Source of the DNA: Gymnothorax reevesii
Lineage: Eukaryota; Chordata; Actinopteri; Anguilliformes; Muraenidae
DNA length: 64,000 nt
Direction of reading: 5' to 3'
Assembly (NCBI GenBank): GCA_029721435.1
Contig: CM056581.1
Location: 74,494,796-74,558,795, forward strand
The first letter of the stretch is position 1. Each line of letters starts with the position of its first letter. A program made the position numbers and the translations under genes. This document shows, in pieces, positions 36,108 to 47,659 of this stretch. The notes below the pieces were generated by a model. The model was given only the letters and a program-made list of their open reading frames with translations, was not told where the DNA came from and made no database searches.

Positions 36108-38384
36108 ATCTGCTCTGAACTTTCTCTAGAGCCTCTATATCTTTCTTATAGTATGGTCCCCAGAACTGTACACAATACTCCAGATGTGGTCTGATGAAAG
36201 TGTTGTACAAAAGAAGCATCACCTACTTATATTTGTACTCAATACTTTTGGCAATGTATCCCAGCATCTGATTGGCTTTTTTAAGTGCTATGGCACAATG
36301 GCTAGAGTCTGTGAGGGTTTGGTCAACAATCACTCCCAGATTCTTTCCCAGAATGTGTGCAGCGCATTCCAGTTTTAAACCTTCCATGAAGTAATCCCGT
36401 CTAATATTTTTATTACCCACATGTACAACTTTACATTTTGTTAGATTAAATTTCATTTGCCACATTTCTACCCAATTCTGGATTCTATCCAAATCATCCT
36501 GAATCACTTTAGTGGACCCTAAACTATTTGCCAAACCCCCCAATTTAGTATCATCTGCAAATTTAACCAATCTGCTCTCAATATTACTATCAAGGTCATT
36601 AATGTAGATGAGGAACAGCTGGGGCCCCAACACCGATCCCTGGGGGACGGCACTCCCCACAATACCTAGCTCAGATGAGATACCACTGACCACCACTCTG
36701 CATGTTCTGTTCTGTAACCAGTTTTGAATCCACTCCAGAATACCTCCTGTAACTCCAATGGAGCTCATTTTAAAAATTAGTCTCTTATGCAGTACTGTAT
36801 CGAATGCTTTCTGAAAAAGTATATAAGTATACTTTTATATAGTATATAGTATACACGTATATAATGTCATAAGCCCTGCTCTGGTCATAAGTCTTGGTGG
36901 CCTCTTAAAAAAATTCTAAGAGGTTTGTCAGACATTACCTTCCCTTACAAAAACCATGTTGACTATCCCTCAAGATACTGTTAAGTTCAAGAAATAAGTC
37001 CAGCTCATCTTTTATGATAGATTCCAATATTTTGCACGCAATGCTAGTTAAACTGACTGGCCTGTAATTTCCTCGCTCTGTCCGCTCCCCTTTCTTATAT
37101 ATTGGTATTATATAGTCCTGTTTCCAATCATTTGCCATTTCTCCAGTTTCTAAAGACAGCCTGAAGATGGTGGATAGCGGCTTAAAGATGATCTCACAAA
37201 CTTCCCTGAGCACTCTAGGATATAAGCCATCAGGACCCGCCGCCTTATCTGCCTTTAGTTTATGCAACTTGTCTAATACTTCCTTATCCTGAACCTCAAT
37301 TTCTGCTAAATAATCTTGAGCATTTAACATGCCCTCTGGCCAAATTAAGACCTCCTCTGAGGCTAAATTCTCAACAAAGTAACTGTTTAAGCCATCCGCA
37401 ATATCCTTGTTATGATATAGCAGCAATCTGTTTTTATTCTTTATGCACTTAACCTGCTCTTTAACTTTCCTTTTTCTGCTACAGTACTAAAAGAAGCGCT
37501 TAGGGTTAGTTTATGCCCCCTCTGCAATTTGTCTTTCATACAGTCTTCGAGCATTCCTCAGCTCTTTTTTGACCACAGCCCGCATTTTACAGTATTCAGC
37601 CTTCGTGTTATCATTGTTATCCTTCATGTACATCCTATAGAGATTCCTCTTTTCCCTCAAAATCCTACGAATACTTTTGGTCATCCACTGAGGATTCTGC
37701 TTTTTCAGCTTACTTTTGGACACCTTTGGAATGAATCTGCATTGTGATTCAAGTAAAACCCCCTGAACTCTTTCCCACATCTCATTTACGGACTCACAGT
37801 CCAAGAGTGTCTCACATTTTATTTCACTTAGATATGGGCGCATCCTGTCAAAGTTTTCTCGCCTAAAATTGAAAATTTTTGTTTTTGAATACACCTTTTT
37901 AACTTCTCATGAAACATAAAAATTAACAGCAGAGTGATCACTTGCCCCAAGTGGCTCCAGTACCTCAACATTGCTAATTCTATCTGGGTCATTACAGAGC
38001 ACTAAGTCTAAAATTGCCTTCTCTCTTGTAGGTTTATTAACATACTGCACCAAGAAATTATCATTTATAACATCTAGAAATTCTTCCTCCCCCCTACTCT
38101 GTCCTTTCACCATTTCCCAATTGATACCAGGATAATTTAAGTCTCCCATAATAATAGTCCCTCCACCTCTACAAGCTTGCATAATCCGCCTAAAAAGCAT
38201 TTCATTGACTGTACTGTCCAAAGCAGGTGGTCGATAGCATACTCCTATGTTTAAACCTGTCTCGTGTTTGCCAATGAGACTGACCCAGATATCTTCACAG
38301 GGCAAGGAATGTTCAATTTCGGGAAGTTCCTGTACACTTATGTTTTCCTTCACATAGATTGCTACGGCCCCTCCTCGCCTATTA
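36108..38384 (-). pseudogene. CR1-like LINE, endonuclease and reverse transcriptase segment
   Basis: The - strand shows GFGFRNRRGGAVAIYVKENI, MGDLNYPGINWE and LGASDHSAVNF (APE endonuclease), a linker with RRENFDRMRPYLSEIK, then LKADKAAGPDGLYPRVLRE, IPIYKKGERTERGNYRPVSL, QKAFDTVLHKRL, VPQGSVLGPQLFLIYINDL and FADDTKL. Short AT-rich noise near 36800-36900 and stops between blocks disable it. Confidence 0.87.
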
Positions 38385-39990
38385 CGAAACCCAAAACCAG
38401 TGAAGTTGGCACGTCGTGTAAATCGTAAATAAAAACAGAATACAATGATTTGCAAATCCTTTTCAACCTATATTCAATTGAATACACTGCAAAGACAAGT
38501 TACTTAATGTTCGAACGGGTAAACTTTGTAATTTTTTGCAAATATTAGCTCATTTGGAATTTGATGCCTGCAACATGTTTCAAAAAAGCTGATACAAGTG
38601 GCAAAAAAGACTGAGAGAGTTGAGGAATGCTCATCAAGCACTTATTTGGAACATCCCACAGGTGAACGGGCTAATTGGGAACAGGTGGGTGCCATGATTG
38701 GGTATAAAAGCAGCTTCCCTGAAATGCTCAGTCATTCAGAAACAAGGATGGGGCGAGGGTCACCACTTAGTGAACAAATGCGTGAGCTGATTGTCGAACA
38801 GTTTAAAAACAACATTCCTCGACGAGCTATTGCAAGAAATTTAGGGATTTCATCATCTACGGTCCGTAATATCGTCAAAAGGTTCAGAGAATCTGGAGAA
38901 ATCACTGCACATAAGCGAAAAGGCCGAAAACCAACATTGAATGCCCATGACCTTCGATCCCTCAGGCTGTACTGCATCAAAAACCAACATCAGTGTGTAA
39001 AGGACATCACCACATGGGCTCAGGAGCACTTCAGAAAACCACTGTCAGTAACTACAGTTCATCGCTACATCTGCAAGTGCAAGTTAAAACTCTACAATGA
39101 AAAGCAAAAGCCATTTATCAACAGCACCCAGAAATGCCGCCGGCTTTGCTGGGCCTAAGCTCATCTAAGATGGACTGATGCAAAGTGGAAAAGTGTTCTG
39201 TGGTCTGACGAGTCCACATTTCAAATTGTTTTTGGAAACTGTGGACGTCATGTCCTCCGGACCAAAGAGGAAAAGAACCATCCGGACTGTTATAGGCGCA
39301 AAGTTCAAAAGTCAGCATCTGTGATGGTATGGGGGTGTATTGGAGCCCAAGGCATGGGCAACTTACACATATGTGAAGGCACCATTAATGCTGAAAGGTA
39401 CATACAGGTTTTGGAGTAACATATGTTGCCATCTAAGCAACATCTTTTTCATGGACGCCCCTGCTTATTTCAGCACGACAATGCCAAGCCACATTCTGCA
39501 CGTGTTACAACAGCATGGCTCCGTGGTAAAAGAGTGCGGGTACTAGGCTGGCCTGCCTGTAGTCCAGACCTGTCTCCCATTGAAAATGTGTGGCGCATTA
39601 TGAAGCGTAAAATACGACAACGGAGACCTCGGACTGTTGAACAACTTAAGCTTTACATCAAGCAAGAATGGGAAAGAGTTCCACCTGAAAAGCTTCAAAA
39701 ATTGGTCTCCTCAGTTCCCAAACGTTTTCTGAGTGTCGTGAAAAGGAAAGGCGATGTAACACAGTGGTAAAAAGGCCCCTGTGCCAACTTTTTTGCAATG
39801 TGTTGCTGCCTTTAAATTCTAAGTTAATGATTATTTGCAAAAAAAAAAAAGTTTCTCAGTTTGAACATTAAACATCTTGTCTTTGCAGTGTATTCAATTG
39901 AATATAAGTTGAAAAGGATTTGCAAATCATTGTATTCTGTTTTTATCTACGATTTACATAACGTGCCAACTTCACTGGTTTTGGGTTTTG
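38385..39990 (+). mobile_element. full-length Tc1-like transposon A
   Basis: The 1606-bp element has terminal inverted repeats of at least 90 bp (both ends carry acccaaaaccagtg and tgatttgcaaatcctttt-type sequence). Its target is TA on the left (38383-38384), with CA at the right, probably a mutated TA. It encodes one transposase on + with two stop codons. It sits within the endonuclease region of the CR1-like LINE. Confidence 0.92.
38748..39770 (+). pseudogene. Tc1-like transposase of element A (two nonsense changes)
   Basis: ATG at 38748 opens MGRGSPLSEQMRELIVEQFK with paired-type HTH (IARNLGISSSTVRNIVKRF). The DDE residues are in LWSDESTFQIVFGN, LFQHDNAKPHSARV and CSPDLSPIENVWRIMKRK. The frame ends VVKRKGDVTQW, stop TAA at 39768-39770. 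In-frame TAA codons at 39156-39158 and about 39418 interrupt it; otherwise it is colinear and has the normal length of about 340 residues. Confidence 0.9.
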
Positions 39991-40639
39991 CACATCTATC
40001 CTTCCTCAAGAGCTTATAACCTTCTAGATAATTTTCATCTCCATCCTCTTCACTTAGCCATGTCTCTGTAATCTCAACTATTTCATAGCTCTCACTAATT
40101 ATAACAGCCTCAAGCTCTGGAAATTTTTTTTTTATGCTTCTTGCATTTAAGTAAAAACATTTCAGGTTATTACTAATGCTCTTCCCCCTTGATTTCCCAT
40201 GTGGCAGCTGCTTGAAGCCCCCCACTAAGCTTTGTTGCTTTAAAAGTATATCATCAATAGTGCATGTGACTCCGTCAAGCCTCCATTGGAGCAGTCTGCA
40301 TTTCCCCATGTGTAACACCCACTAACCTCCCTGCCCTCCTATTTTACACATAGACTATCCACCTGAGATAAAAATCCTCTTAAAGTAAATTCTTAGACAC
40401 TTTATATTTTATTATAAACTGACTGCATGAGGTTTTCCACTCAGTCCCATGATAGTCTCTCATGATTGATCGGGTTTGGTTGTGTGAGAGAATTGGCAGA
40501 CTTCCCAAAGGACTGTGAATGCCTGGATTCAGTCCATCTCCTCTGCAAATGATCATGCCACTTCAGAAAACAATGGCCCCTGTCAGAGGCCAGCTGTGCA
40601 AAAAGGGCTCATTTCTCATAGGATGGAGAATCAAAAATG

Positions 40640-40852
40640 CCATGTGCTTAAAAAAATGTTGCAAGGAAAATAATAGTGAATAGTTTCCCATTCTTGCTTG
40701 ATGTATGACTTCAGTTGCTCAACAGTCCACTGTCTCTGTTGTCGTATTTTGCGCTTCATAATGCCCCACACATTTTTAATGGTAGACAGGTCTGGACTGC
40801 AGGCAGGCCAGTTTATATACCCTGTAACACTGGAACACTGCTCAAAGTTCAT
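40640..40852 (-). mobile_element. fragment of a Tc1-like element related to A
   Basis: The - strand gives [20 protein letters not shown] and RQWTVEQLKSYIKQEW, which align with the end of the transposase of element A. Both ends are missing. Confidence 0.8.
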
Positions 40853-40929
40853 TTTACCTTATATACTGAAACAACTGACCATCGGAGGTAATTTTGGAAA
40901 ACAATGTTGCCTCAAACCAGTTTAAACAA

Positions 40930-41940
40930 ATTTTTTGGCATCAATAATCATGGAATGTGTCTTGAAACATGCATTCATGCTATGCAAGAGTCAAAAAAAT
41001 ATTGCTACACCTGTCAATTGTTACTAAAAAAAAGATGTTTTCAGTGTTTTTGTTTTTAACTATGTTTTTACCACAATATACTTGTGGGATTGATTTTGTT
41101 TTTTGTTCTCATTGCCTACAGTAGTGTTTTTCAAGAAATTTTCACCAAAAATTTATGGTGAAGTAATATATTCGGACCCTTTTAGATGAAAGTGGTGGTG
41201 TATAATCGTCACTACACACTACTGTAGGTAACACAACAAGGCATTCCAATTCATAAGGCACACCTATAATACAACAATAGTTATCTTGTGACTACAATGG
41301 GCATCTGATCCAGATCTCAGTTCAAAGCCCAGTCAATTAAATGTACAGCCTCTTGATTCAATGTGTGCAACAGATACTCTCACCAGTTATCCATCCCTTT
41401 CCTAAACAGGTAATGTCGGCTGGAGCATGCATTGTGTTTTTGAAACAATTTTAAATGGAAGATTACAGCGGTACCAGCATTGCAGCAATAACCGTCAGGA
41501 GGTGATCTAAAAATGGCTCTAATACTTTGACAGGAAAATTCTCCTCTCCCCTGGAGTAAATAGTGAAATCCAATGTCTCAAGACTGCATTAGCAAAAGAC
41601 ATCAGAGATGGCCTGACATTTTCTTCAGTCCCCCTCCCTCCCCTGCCCCACTCACTCACCTGTTCCCGACTGATACCTGCACAATGTGTAAAACCGGAAT
41701 TAGAGATGATATCATTTCCGTTAACAGGAATTAGGATGGAATAAAGATTTAAGAACACAGAATTAAACATGTTTGGATTATTTAGCTTTGAGTGGACTTG
41801 AAGATTCAGTAGCTTTGTGAGTTTGAAATCAATAATGAATTATTTTTGGAGCAATCTCGGTCCCTTGATATTTTAATTTTGATGAACAATCAGGCAAATA
41901 GTGAATATAGAATCATTTTGACTTTGACTATATATATATA
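40930..41940. other. intergenic DNA
   Basis: Nothing recognisable was found apart from a short (TA)n/(CA)n tract at the right edge (about 41930-41950), into which the next transposon inserted. Confidence 0.4.
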
Positions 41941-41948
41941 TACACACA

Positions 41949-43560
41949 CACAACCCTAATTCCAAAATAGTTGGGGCAAAATGTAAATTGTGAATAAAAT
42001 CAAAATGCAATGACTTTCAGATCACATGAGCCAATATGTTATTCACAATAGAAAATAGATAACATTTCAAATGTTGAAACTGAGACATTTTACATTTTTA
42101 TACGCAAAATGAGCTTATTTTAAATGTTCTGGCTGCAACAGATCTCAAAAAAGTTGGGACACAGTTAAAAAAAAGGGGCTGAAAAAGCCATTACGGTAAT
42201 GTTGAAGAGAATCAGCTGAAAGAACATTTAGCAAGTAATTAATTTAACTGGCATCAAGTGTGTAACATGATTGGCTATAAAAGGAATGTCTTAGAGAGGC
42301 TGAGTCTCTCAGAAGTAAAGATGGCCAGAGGCTCTCCAACCTGTGAAGGCTCACGTAAAAAAAAAATTGTGGAATACTTTAAAAACAATGTTCCTCAACA
42401 TCAAATGGCAAAGGCTTTGAAGGTCTCGTCATTGACAGTGCATAGCATCATCAAAAGATCCAGAGAAACTGGAAAAATCTCTGTGTGTAAGGGACAAGGC
42501 CGAAGACATTTACCGTGATCTTTGGGCCCTCAGACACCACTGTATCACTCACCGGCACGATTCTGTCATTGACAATATTAAATTGGGTCCAGGAATACTT
42601 CAAGAAACCACTGTCAGTAAACACAGTCTGCCGTGCCATCCACAGATGCCACTTAAAACTCTATCATGCAAAAGAAAATCATTGTTCAGCATGATCCAGA
42701 AACCCCACCATGTGCTGTGGGCCAAGGCTCATTTAAAATGGACAAAAGAAAAGTGGCAAAGTGTCCTGTGTTCAGACGAGTCCAAATTTGACATTCTTGT
42801 TGGAAATCATGGGCGTCGTGTCCTCCGGCCCAAAGAGGAGAAAGACCACCCCACCTGTTATCAGTGCTCAGTTCCAAAGCCAGCATCTCTGATGGTATGG
42901 GGATGCATTAGTGCATATGGTGTGGGACACTTGCATGTTTTAAAAAGCACCATGAATGCTGAAAGGTGTATAAAGGTTTTAGAGCAACATATGCTCCCTT
43001 CCAGACGACATCTATTCCAGGGAAGGCCTTGTGTATTTCAGCAGGACAATGCAAAACCACACACTGCAGCCATTACAACAGCATGGCTTCATAGTAGAAG
43101 GGTCCGTGTGCTGAACTGGCCTGCCTGCAGTCCTGATCTTTCACTGCTTGAGAACATTTGGCGCATAATTAAATGAAAAGTCTGTCAAAGGAGACCCAAA
43201 ACTCTCCAGCAGCTGGAAGCCAGTATTAAACAAGACTGGGATCAAATTCCAATGGCTAAACTCAAGAAACTTGTCTCCTCAATGCCCAGAGGCCTTCATT
43301 CTGTGTTAAAAAGAAGAGGGGATGCAATACCATGGTAAACAGGCCCCTGTCCAAACTTTTTTGAAAACTGTCGCAGCTACCAAATTTGAAATGAGCTCAT
43401 TTTGCGGATAAAATTGTAAAATTTCTCAGTTTCATTATTTGCCATATTATCTCTGTTCTGTTGTGAATAAAATACTGGCTGGTGTGATTTGAAAGTCAAT
43501 GCGTTTTGATTTTATTTACAATTCACACTTTGTCCCAACTATTTCGGAATCAGGGCTGTG
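41949..43560 (+). mobile_element. full-length Tc1-like transposon B
   Basis: Inverted ends open cacaaccctaattccaaaat at 41949 and close with the complement (cggaatcagggctgtg) at 43560. The TIRs extend at least 60 bp (gaataaaatcaaaatgcaat and its complement). The insertion is in a CA/TA microsatellite that continues on both sides. One degraded transposase lies on +. Confidence 0.9.
42321..43338 (+). pseudogene. Tc1-like transposase of element B (frameshifts and stop)
   Basis: ATG at 42321 opens MARGSPTCEGSRKKKIVEYF with an HTH ([18 protein letters not shown]). The frame is lost at about 42515 and resumes with [16 protein letters not shown]. The DDE acids are in [27 protein letters not shown] and [20 protein letters not shown] at 43174-43176 replaces an Arg codon before VCQRRPKTLQQLEAS and the C terminus GDAIPW, stop at 43336. 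It is a different subfamily from element A but clearly related. Confidence 0.88.
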
Positions 43561-43563
<3 letters not shown>

Positions 43564-43616
<53 letters not shown>

Positions 43617-43622
43617 TTTTTT
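43564..43622. repeat. (TA)n followed by poly-T
   Basis: About 18 TA dinucleotides run straight into about 23 T. Confidence 0.95.
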
Positions 43623-43659
43623 CTCTTCAATTTATGACTACATCACCATTTAAATTGTA

Positions 43660-44390
43660 ATTTTGGTTCGTACCAGTAAGATGACAGTCCACGTACTACT
43701 TGAGTCACCATAACAATACCAAGCAATAACATAACTGCCTCAGTCAAATTCAGGAAGAAAACTACTCAAATCACATGAAGCGTTTATCTTGTGCCAGTTC
43801 CTAAGGATCCATCATGTGAGTTGAACTAAACGTGAATGCAAGCTTTCTTTCAGCCAGCAGAGGGTACTGCTGAGCTGCCAATACAGTATGACCATGTAGG
43901 CTACGTGCGTGCGCGCGTGTGTGTGGGCCTGTTTTAGTGGAACTGCTCTAAAGGTCTTTAGCGGTATGATCCATCCTGTCTCTGGCAGTTGTTTCCGAAC
44001 TGAAAATTTTCCTGCGTATAATTCGGCTCGAATTTAGAGTTTAATGGTCATCAAACGGAGAAGAATAATCTTTGATAATCTTCAATCACTGAAAACACCG
44101 CATGACAACCTGTTTTTCCACTGAAAATCCTTCAGAATAGAAATACTGGAGTAAAGCAGCATAAGCTCTGGTTGACTCGTGATGTTTAAAAGTCCCACTC
44201 AAATTTAATTTTTCCACAGCTTTGACTTGTCCATCTTTTTCAAACAACGCCAGGCAGCTACATTTCACACTTAGAAGATAATAACCTTTGACTCGTTCGT
44301 TACTGAGTGTCGGAAACAATGATTTCTGCCTGAGTCAATTTAGAAATTCCTGTGGCAGCCGTCACTGTTTCAATATAGCCTACCAACCAA
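43660..44390. other. upstream region of the caveolin-2-like gene
   Basis: No coding exon was seen. The promoter should lie here or just downstream. A TATA-like caatatagcc stands at about 44371-44380, but the transcription start cannot be fixed. Confidence 0.35.
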
Positions 44391-44397
44391 GTGATCG

Positions 44398-44502
44398 ATG
44401 GGTATGATGGACCACTCGTACCATTGGGCGGGAAGGAGAGATCAGAGATCCCATTGTTCTGGCAGTACAGGGAGGCTCTCACTCCTTGGAACGACACCAT
44501 GA
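44398..44502 (+). promoter_or_regulatory. upstream ORF overlapping the caveolin-2-like start codon
   Basis: ATG at 44398 (with further in-frame ATGs at 44404 and 44407) opens a 34-codon frame whose stop TGA at 44500-44502 overlaps the main ATG at 44499 in an ATGA arrangement. If the 5' UTR includes it, reinitiation or start repression is possible. It might equally be upstream of the transcription start. Confidence 0.4.
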
Positions 44503-44681
44503 TCAAGGAGGATTCCCAGGAGGTGACCAAAATTGAGCTGGAGGGGATTGAGGAGCATTCTGAGGTGCAGTCTGGAGCACAGTCAGTAATAGAGTCAGAA
44601 GATGGAACCTGCTCCATTCAGGGAGCCTCCAGGCCCCAACTGAAGGACAGGGACCCCAAGGGAGTCAACCAGTGCCTTATG
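44499..44681 (+). CDS. caveolin-2-like exon 1
   Basis: It encodes an acidic N-terminal cytosolic segment ([19 protein letters not shown] and onward) and ends [14 protein letters not shown] before donor gtaagt at 44682, phase 0. The N-terminal sequence itself is poorly conserved, as is usual for CAV2. Confidence 0.8.
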
Positions 44682-45350
44682 GTAAGTGAGAGCTATCCTT
44701 ATATTGATATGTACGAGGGCAAAGTGCCCATCCTATGTGAGATCTCTGAATGCTTACTCTATGTGAAAGGTTAGCTCTTTATGGAACCCTCTGTCATTGG
44801 TGAAATGTATGAAAGCACCCAACGTAGATTGAGCAATTTTAGGAAGACAAAAACCATTGATCAATATTTATTTCCTTAATGAAAGCACAAAGAAACCTTC
44901 GGGAACCATCTTTTCTGAGAACTTACAGTATGCTGCTAATGAAAATAGTTTAGGTGTGACCATGATATGCTAATCCAGCATGCATTGTAAGGTAAATGTC
45001 AGAGGACTGTGACAATGATTGAGTTGATAATAGAGCTCCTGTATTCCATAATGAGTTCATAGAATAAGGATTTTTATCATTCTGAGAGATTAATTCCACA
45101 TAGTGTACATGCTGACAAGTAAAATGCCAAAATTAATCAGGTTTGATACCATGCGAGATGTTTCATTTGAATAAATTGAGACTATTATGTGGCAATGCTG
45201 CCCTCTATAGACATCTTAAGGGTACTCCTTTACTCCAGTCATTCTACTGCATTTTTACCATTCATTTTACCATCTTCATAAGACCTGGTCCTGGAATATA
45301 ACAAAGCAAAAGAATTTTCATTTTCAACATGGATAAAAAAAAATAATAAT

Positions 45351-45423
<73 letters not shown>

Positions 45424-47272
45424 CAATTTGTACTGAATAAAAAAATTAGTTGGTTTGAGCACAGCAGAATATTCACATTTTGAGTCCTGTGACACATACA
45501 TGTGCCATTCTAGGAACAATAACTAAATCTCCAGGTCTTCGGAGGACTGACAAAATGCTGACACAGATTGTTAGAATAATCAGGGCCGTTGGAAAACCTG
45601 TTTCATGAGTTACAAACATCTCAGTTTGTGGGTGGGAGGTGGGTACTGAGAAAAGGTGTCTTAAATACTGAATTAAATCAAATGGACCACATACTTGTCA
45701 ACAGCAAAAAAATTGCATATAAGCATTCAAACTCAGACAATATTGAAAATACCAATTTACGCAGCCAGTGTGAATAGTTGTAAGTGCAGATGATTAGTGT
45801 CCAACGAGTACCTGAGAACCAGCATTGTTCTGAGGAATACATTAACCTTGCTGCTTTGGACAACACTTTGGCTGAGCTGCTGATATCACATGACAGTGAG
45901 AGGTCACATGCCTATTCTTGTATTACATGACATCAAATAATGGAGGAAGACGTACATGATATGGGAGAGAGGTGGGCAATATCTGTTCCTGGTTTTCACA
46001 CCAATTTATGGCCTTCAATTTGTTAATTATCTTAATAATCCAAATCATTTATGAAATCTGATGTTTCTGCTGCATTTCTTCAAAATATCATGAATGACAA
46101 TCAAAGACTGTTCTTGACTCTCTAAATGCAGCATTTTTCTTTGATCTAATCAACGTGATTAGGGGTGATCGATAAAATGAAAAATCTGCATACACACTGG
46201 CCCCCCAGGACCAGAGTTTCCCACCCCTGATTTAGGATATTAGACAGGTTGAGCAGGTGATCTTTGATGAGGGGCTACGTCATTGCACAAGAGCACTCAA
46301 ACCTATTTGCTGACGCAGTCACTCGGATGCTCCTTATCTCCAGGTCACCTTTGAGGACGTTATTGCGGAGCCTCCAGCAGTTCGCAGCTTTGATAAGGTG
46401 TGGCTGTGGAGCCACACTCTGTTTGAGGTCACCAGAGTCTGGCTGTACAGGATCATCTCCGTCCTGCTGGCGGTACCGCTGGCTCTGATTGCTGGGGTGC
46501 TCTTCGCCCTTCTCAGCTGTCTACACATATGGTAAGTTACCAAATGGCGCACGCACACAACGACAATATTAAAACCCCTTTGCGCAGATATAGACGCCGG
46601 TGTTCGTAAATATCTAAATTTAATGTTTTGCATCGCTGCAATAATTTTCCAGAGTCTCTGTGACAGATACTGAGTAATAATGCCTAAATAGGCTCATGCA
46701 TACAGGAAAAAAATTGGCATTATTTGTATTCTGCGCAAGGGGGTTAAGATGGTTTTTAGAGCCGTCTTCTTGCAGTAAATGATTTGAGAATTGCAATGTT
46801 GCAGCAGAACCCAGAATTTGCATAAGTATTTTGTTTGTTAGAGCATCATTTCAGGTGTTCTAATTTACATATTTTGTTAAAAGAACATACTGCCCCTCTG
46901 ATAGTTAAGATACTGGAAGTATGAGAACTGCATTTTCTCTCATTCTCACACACCAAATCTGAGTACTGCATACTCCAAAGAAATTTGAGCATTGTGACGA
47001 ATTTGACTTAGCTGAGAGTCAGCTACATGTGCAATGCTATTTCAGAAAGAGAAACAGAGAAAGAGTAAAGACTGGCAGTTTTCATTTCATCCTTGCATCT
47101 GTCTGGCGTTTCTTTGTCAAGGTTGATCATGCCCTGTGTCCAGCTCATCCTGATCAATATGCACTGGGTCCAGACCATCTGGGCCAGTATTTTGGACATT
47201 GCCATCTCTCCTCTGTTCCTCAGCATGGGGAAATGCTGTGGGGCTGTCAACATTCGAGTGGCACAGGAATAA
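44499..47272 (+). CDS. caveolin-2-like protein (spliced, 3 exons)
   Basis: This is a caveolin, a hairpin membrane protein that coats caveolae and the Golgi. Exons 44499-44681, 46344-46531 and 47122-47272 splice in frame to 173 residues (human CAV2 has 162). The [10 protein letters not shown] segment before the first junction aligns with CAV2 DRDPHRLNSH at equal spacing. The signature FEDVIAEP is at 64-71, the scaffolding-type region D78-R97 ([18 protein letters not shown]), the hydrophobic hairpin about 98-130, and cysteines lie in the C-terminal part. ATG at 44499 is the first in frame and has a good context (acc before ATG), though an open frame continues upstream. It precedes cav3 on the same strand, not cav1, so it is a CAV2 paralogue. 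I recall such a cav3-linked gene being called Cav2R in non-mammals, but cannot verify that. Confidence 0.87.
45354..45421. repeat. (TA)n microsatellite
   Basis: A perfect TA run of about 34 units in intron 1 of the caveolin-2-like gene. The IYIYIY open frame over it is spurious. Confidence 0.97.
45967..46229. mobile_element. hAT-type MITE in intron 1
   Basis: The ends are inverted (gagaggtgggcaa and ctggttttc region against ccaggaccagagtttcccac). An 8-bp target duplication with two mismatches remains (atatggga and atttagga). There is no coding capacity. Confidence 0.75.
46344..46531 (+). CDS. caveolin-2-like exon 2 (signature and hairpin)
   Basis: The acceptor tctccag ends at 46343 and the donor gtaagt starts at 46532. 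It encodes [33 protein letters not shown] and [14 protein letters not shown] through CLHIW, with the Trp codon split. This is the most diagnostic caveolin exon and its boundaries coincide with those of CAV2. Confidence 0.93.
47122..47272 (+). CDS. caveolin-2-like exon 3
   Basis: The acceptor tttgtcaag ends at 47121. It completes Trp and encodes [39 protein letters not shown] and IRVAQE, stop TAA at 47270-47272. It matches the CAV2 tail (LMPFVKTCL, IIAPLCTSVGRCF). AATAAA overlaps the stop (47268-47273). Further signals stand at 47457 and 47650. Confidence 0.9.
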
Positions 47273-47649
47273 ATATTTAAATCCCGTCATCAAAGCGACA
47301 CTCTTTCAGGATTCCCATATCTCCATATCCTCAGTGTTGATCGAAGGGAGGGGGCTGACCTGCGGAATTCCTTGTCAGGAAAAACCAGTCTTTGAACTGG
47401 TGAGAAACTGCAACTCAATGAAAGACCCTGCAGGCACGTATAAATATAGCTTGAAAAATAAACCTCAAAGTTGATGCAGGGAATAACTTCTGGACGCACA
47501 ATGCCAGCATCTGCCGAGGTTCATTATTTTATTAGGACTTCACATGAGTGATAGTCATTCACACTATCATATCTTAGCCTATTTAGGTCTTGCTTTTCAA
47601 TGCATTGAAAAATGGTGTTTATTTGTAATCACATCATCAAGCCCAAGTC

Positions 47650-47655
47650 AATAAA
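47650..47655 (+). terminator. candidate poly(A) signal of the caveolin-2-like gene
   Basis: AATAAA lies about 380 bp after the stop, with alternative copies at 47268 and 47457. Which one is used cannot be seen. Confidence 0.4.
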
Positions 47656-47659
47656 GTTG

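Larger units (their letters stand above)
31303..40320 (-). mobile_element. CR1-like LINE interrupted by three later elements
   Basis: The pieces read in order on the - strand. The endonuclease start is at 39991-40320 (CFYLNARSIKKKFPELEAVI, WLSEEDGD). Endonuclease to reverse transcriptase lies in 36108-38384. The C terminus and 3' UTR are at 33504-33960, and the (atgtta)n tail at 31303-31320. Removing the inserts at 31321-33503, 33961-36107 and 38385-39990 restores the order of a roughly 3.2-kb non-LTR element. It carries several frame breaks. Confidence 0.85.
44780..46343 (+). other. caveolin-2-like intron 1
   Basis: A (TA)n tract of about 34 repeats lies at 45354-45421 and a MITE at 45967-46229. 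The intron ends with the acceptor tctccag at 46343. Confidence 0.7.

Noticed and set aside
45262..45519. 85-codon frame with an IY repeat
   Set aside because: It is a translation of the (TA)n microsatellite in an intron.
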